A stretch of 64,000 bases of DNA, taken from an uncultured Granulosicoccaceae bacterium. GTDB taxonomy: Bacteria > Pseudomonadota > Gammaproteobacteria > CALCKW01. The notes beneath the pieces were generated by a model, which saw nothing but the letters and a program-made list of their open reading frames with translations, made no database searches and was not told the origin of the DNA. The translations under genes were made by a program, and so were the position numbers. Shown piece after piece: positions 63,175 to 64,000 of this stretch. Where the stretch lies: positions 124,001-188,000 of the forward strand of contig CALCKW010000002.1 of NCBI GenBank assembly GCA_937965695.1, read 5' to 3'. Each line of letters begins with the position of its first letter. Within the stretch, counting starts at the first letter, position 1.

Positions 63175-64000
63175 AGCGGTTCAGTTTTAACGGCAGAGTT
63201 CATACGGTTGCTTCGCCAGATTGTAAAAAGGCCCGAGAGCACGATTAGACCCGCGCCAAGCACAATCATGCTATCCAACGATTCCCCAAAAACAAAAAGG
63301 CCAATCATCACGGCGAACACCAAATGAAAATAAGCAAAAGGCTGAGTAGTTGCAGCTTCTGCAGCCTCCAGTGCTTTGATCAGTAAGTAGTGCCCCAAGA
63401 CCCCCGTTATACAAAGCGCCAGCATCCACCACCAATCATTTCCAACCATCGGTGACCAATAAAACGGTGCGACTAGCGTAATGGCAACCCCCCCCGCTAC
63501 GCCTGTCCAAAAGAAGCTGGTCGCGGCACTGTCTTTTTGTGACACATACCGAGTCAGCAAACTGTAGATCGCGAACAGTGCAGCAGATGCCAAAGGGACC
63601 AAGGCGGTCAAACTAAATACATCGCTGCCTGGTCGTAGAATGATGATGACACCTATAAAGCCCACACACACGGCCAACCAACGCCGCCACCCCACCGATT
63701 CTCCCAGTACTGGGCCCGAGAGCGCCACAACAAGCAACGGGTAACAGGCAAACACAGCGTGACTTTCGATCAGGCCCAATAGCGTAAACGCGGCCACCAT
63801 AACGCATATTTCGCACACTAAAAGTACGCCGCGAAGTGCTTGCAAGAGAGGCTGTGCCGACTGGGCTACCTGACGAATTCCTCCAACCTTCAGATGGCTC
63901 CAAGCAATCACAAAAGCGGCGAAAAACCAGTAGCGAAACATGACGACGGTCATCACATTGTATTTGTCCGCCAGCAACCGCGAGATGCCGTCTTGTACGG
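63171..64000 (-). CDS. EamA/DMT family permease (N-terminus cut by window end)
   Basis: The visible protein has about nine or ten membrane helices arranged as two EamA repeats: VMFRYWFFAAFVIAWSHLKV ... LLALRGVLLVCEICVMVAAF in the first, and LFAIYSLLTRYVSQKDSAAT in the second. The frame stays open through the window edge, reading V-Q-D-G-I-S-R-L-L-A-D-K-Y upstream of the first visible ATG, and that is normal DMT sequence, so the true start lies beyond 64000. It likely exports a metabolite; the substrate is unknown. Confidence 0.88.
   Translation of the reverse strand, partial: VQDGISRLLADKYNVMTVVMFRYWFFAAFVIAWSHLKVGGIRQVAQSAQPLLQALRGVLLVCEICVMVAAFTLLGLIESHAVFACYPLLVVALSGPVLGESVGWRRWLAVCVGFIGVIIILRPGSDVFSLTALVPLASAALFAIYSLLTRYVSQKDSAATSFFWTGVAGGVAITLVAPFYWSPMVGNDWWWMLALCITGVLGHYLLIKALEAAEAATTQPFAYFHLVFAVMIGLFVFGESLDSMIVLGAGLIVLSGLFTIWRSNRMNSAVKTEPL

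Noticed and set aside
1..64000. Search by eye for CRISPR arrays, insertion sequences, prophage genes and toxin-antitoxin pairs
   Set aside because: No regularly spaced direct repeats, transposase or integrase motifs, phage structural genes or paired small toxin/antitoxin ORFs were seen.

Overview
The window looks like a chromosomal segment of a free-living, probably marine, heterotrophic gammaproteobacterium. The strongest clue is the block at about 39.9-56.7 kb (lolB-ispE-tRNA-Gln-prs-rplY-pth-ychF, a tRNA-Met, a divergent TPR lipoprotein, and hemA-prfA-prmC ... moeB-like). From memory this is the same gene order as in Pseudomonas and relatives. TRAP and TSUP transporters, an ImuA/ImuB mutagenesis pair, polyphosphate metabolism and a giant NAD-dependent glutamate dehydrogenase fit that lifestyle. 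I see no phage, insertion sequence, CRISPR array or rRNA gene.

Layout. 1-4.9 kb: 5' part of an ABC exporter, two acyl-CoA thioesterases, a SRPBCC/GyrI-like binding protein and a MocR-type regulator. 5.1-12.6 kb: an orphan helical-repeat protein; a TSUP exporter, Lrp-type regulator and ornithine/lysine decarboxylase-like enzyme; YaiI, a PhnA-like zinc-ribbon protein and an SLC13 permease. 12.7-19.2 kb: a small membrane protein, a TRAP permease pair without its binding protein, a long RluA-type pseudouridine synthase, a class V aminotransferase and a DUF2007-type protein. 19.6-23.1 kb: a secreted copper-radical oxidase of the galactose oxidase family, a VOC protein and a secreted cysteine-repeat protein. 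23.5-28.5 kb: SOS-type imuA-imuB under a LexA box, then a three-gene module whose central protein seems to be a membrane-bound pseudo-kinase/pseudo-exonuclease. 28.5-39.2 kb: M16 protease, rhodanese-metallo-beta-lactamase fusion, a sensorless histidine kinase, TrmK-like methyltransferase, amidase, flavin amine oxidase and a chemoreceptor.

39.9-56.7 kb is the conserved housekeeping block covering lipoprotein sorting, isoprenoid and PRPP synthesis, ribosome and translation functions, haem biosynthesis and release factor modification. Two insertions stand out relative to the Pseudomonas order: a MATE exporter between ychF and tRNA-Met, and a convergent ppx/ppk pair between prmC and the moeB-like gene. 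56.9-64 kb: NAD-glutamate dehydrogenase, YigZ, a membrane-anchored retropepsin-like protease and an EamA permease cut by the window end.

The most unusual items are the 682-residue protein at 26197-28245, in which the kinase-like and DnaQ-like domains both appear to have lost their catalytic residues; the 16-cysteine repeat protein with a nested duplication (22549-23112); the galactose oxidase-like protein with an N-terminal ricin-type lectin region and a GlyGly-CTERM-like tail; the MATE gene with no canonical start codon before its conserved N-terminus; and a terminator hairpin placed just upstream of the rplY ribosome-binding site. Family assignments rest on motifs read by eye and recalled family knowledge; no database search was run.
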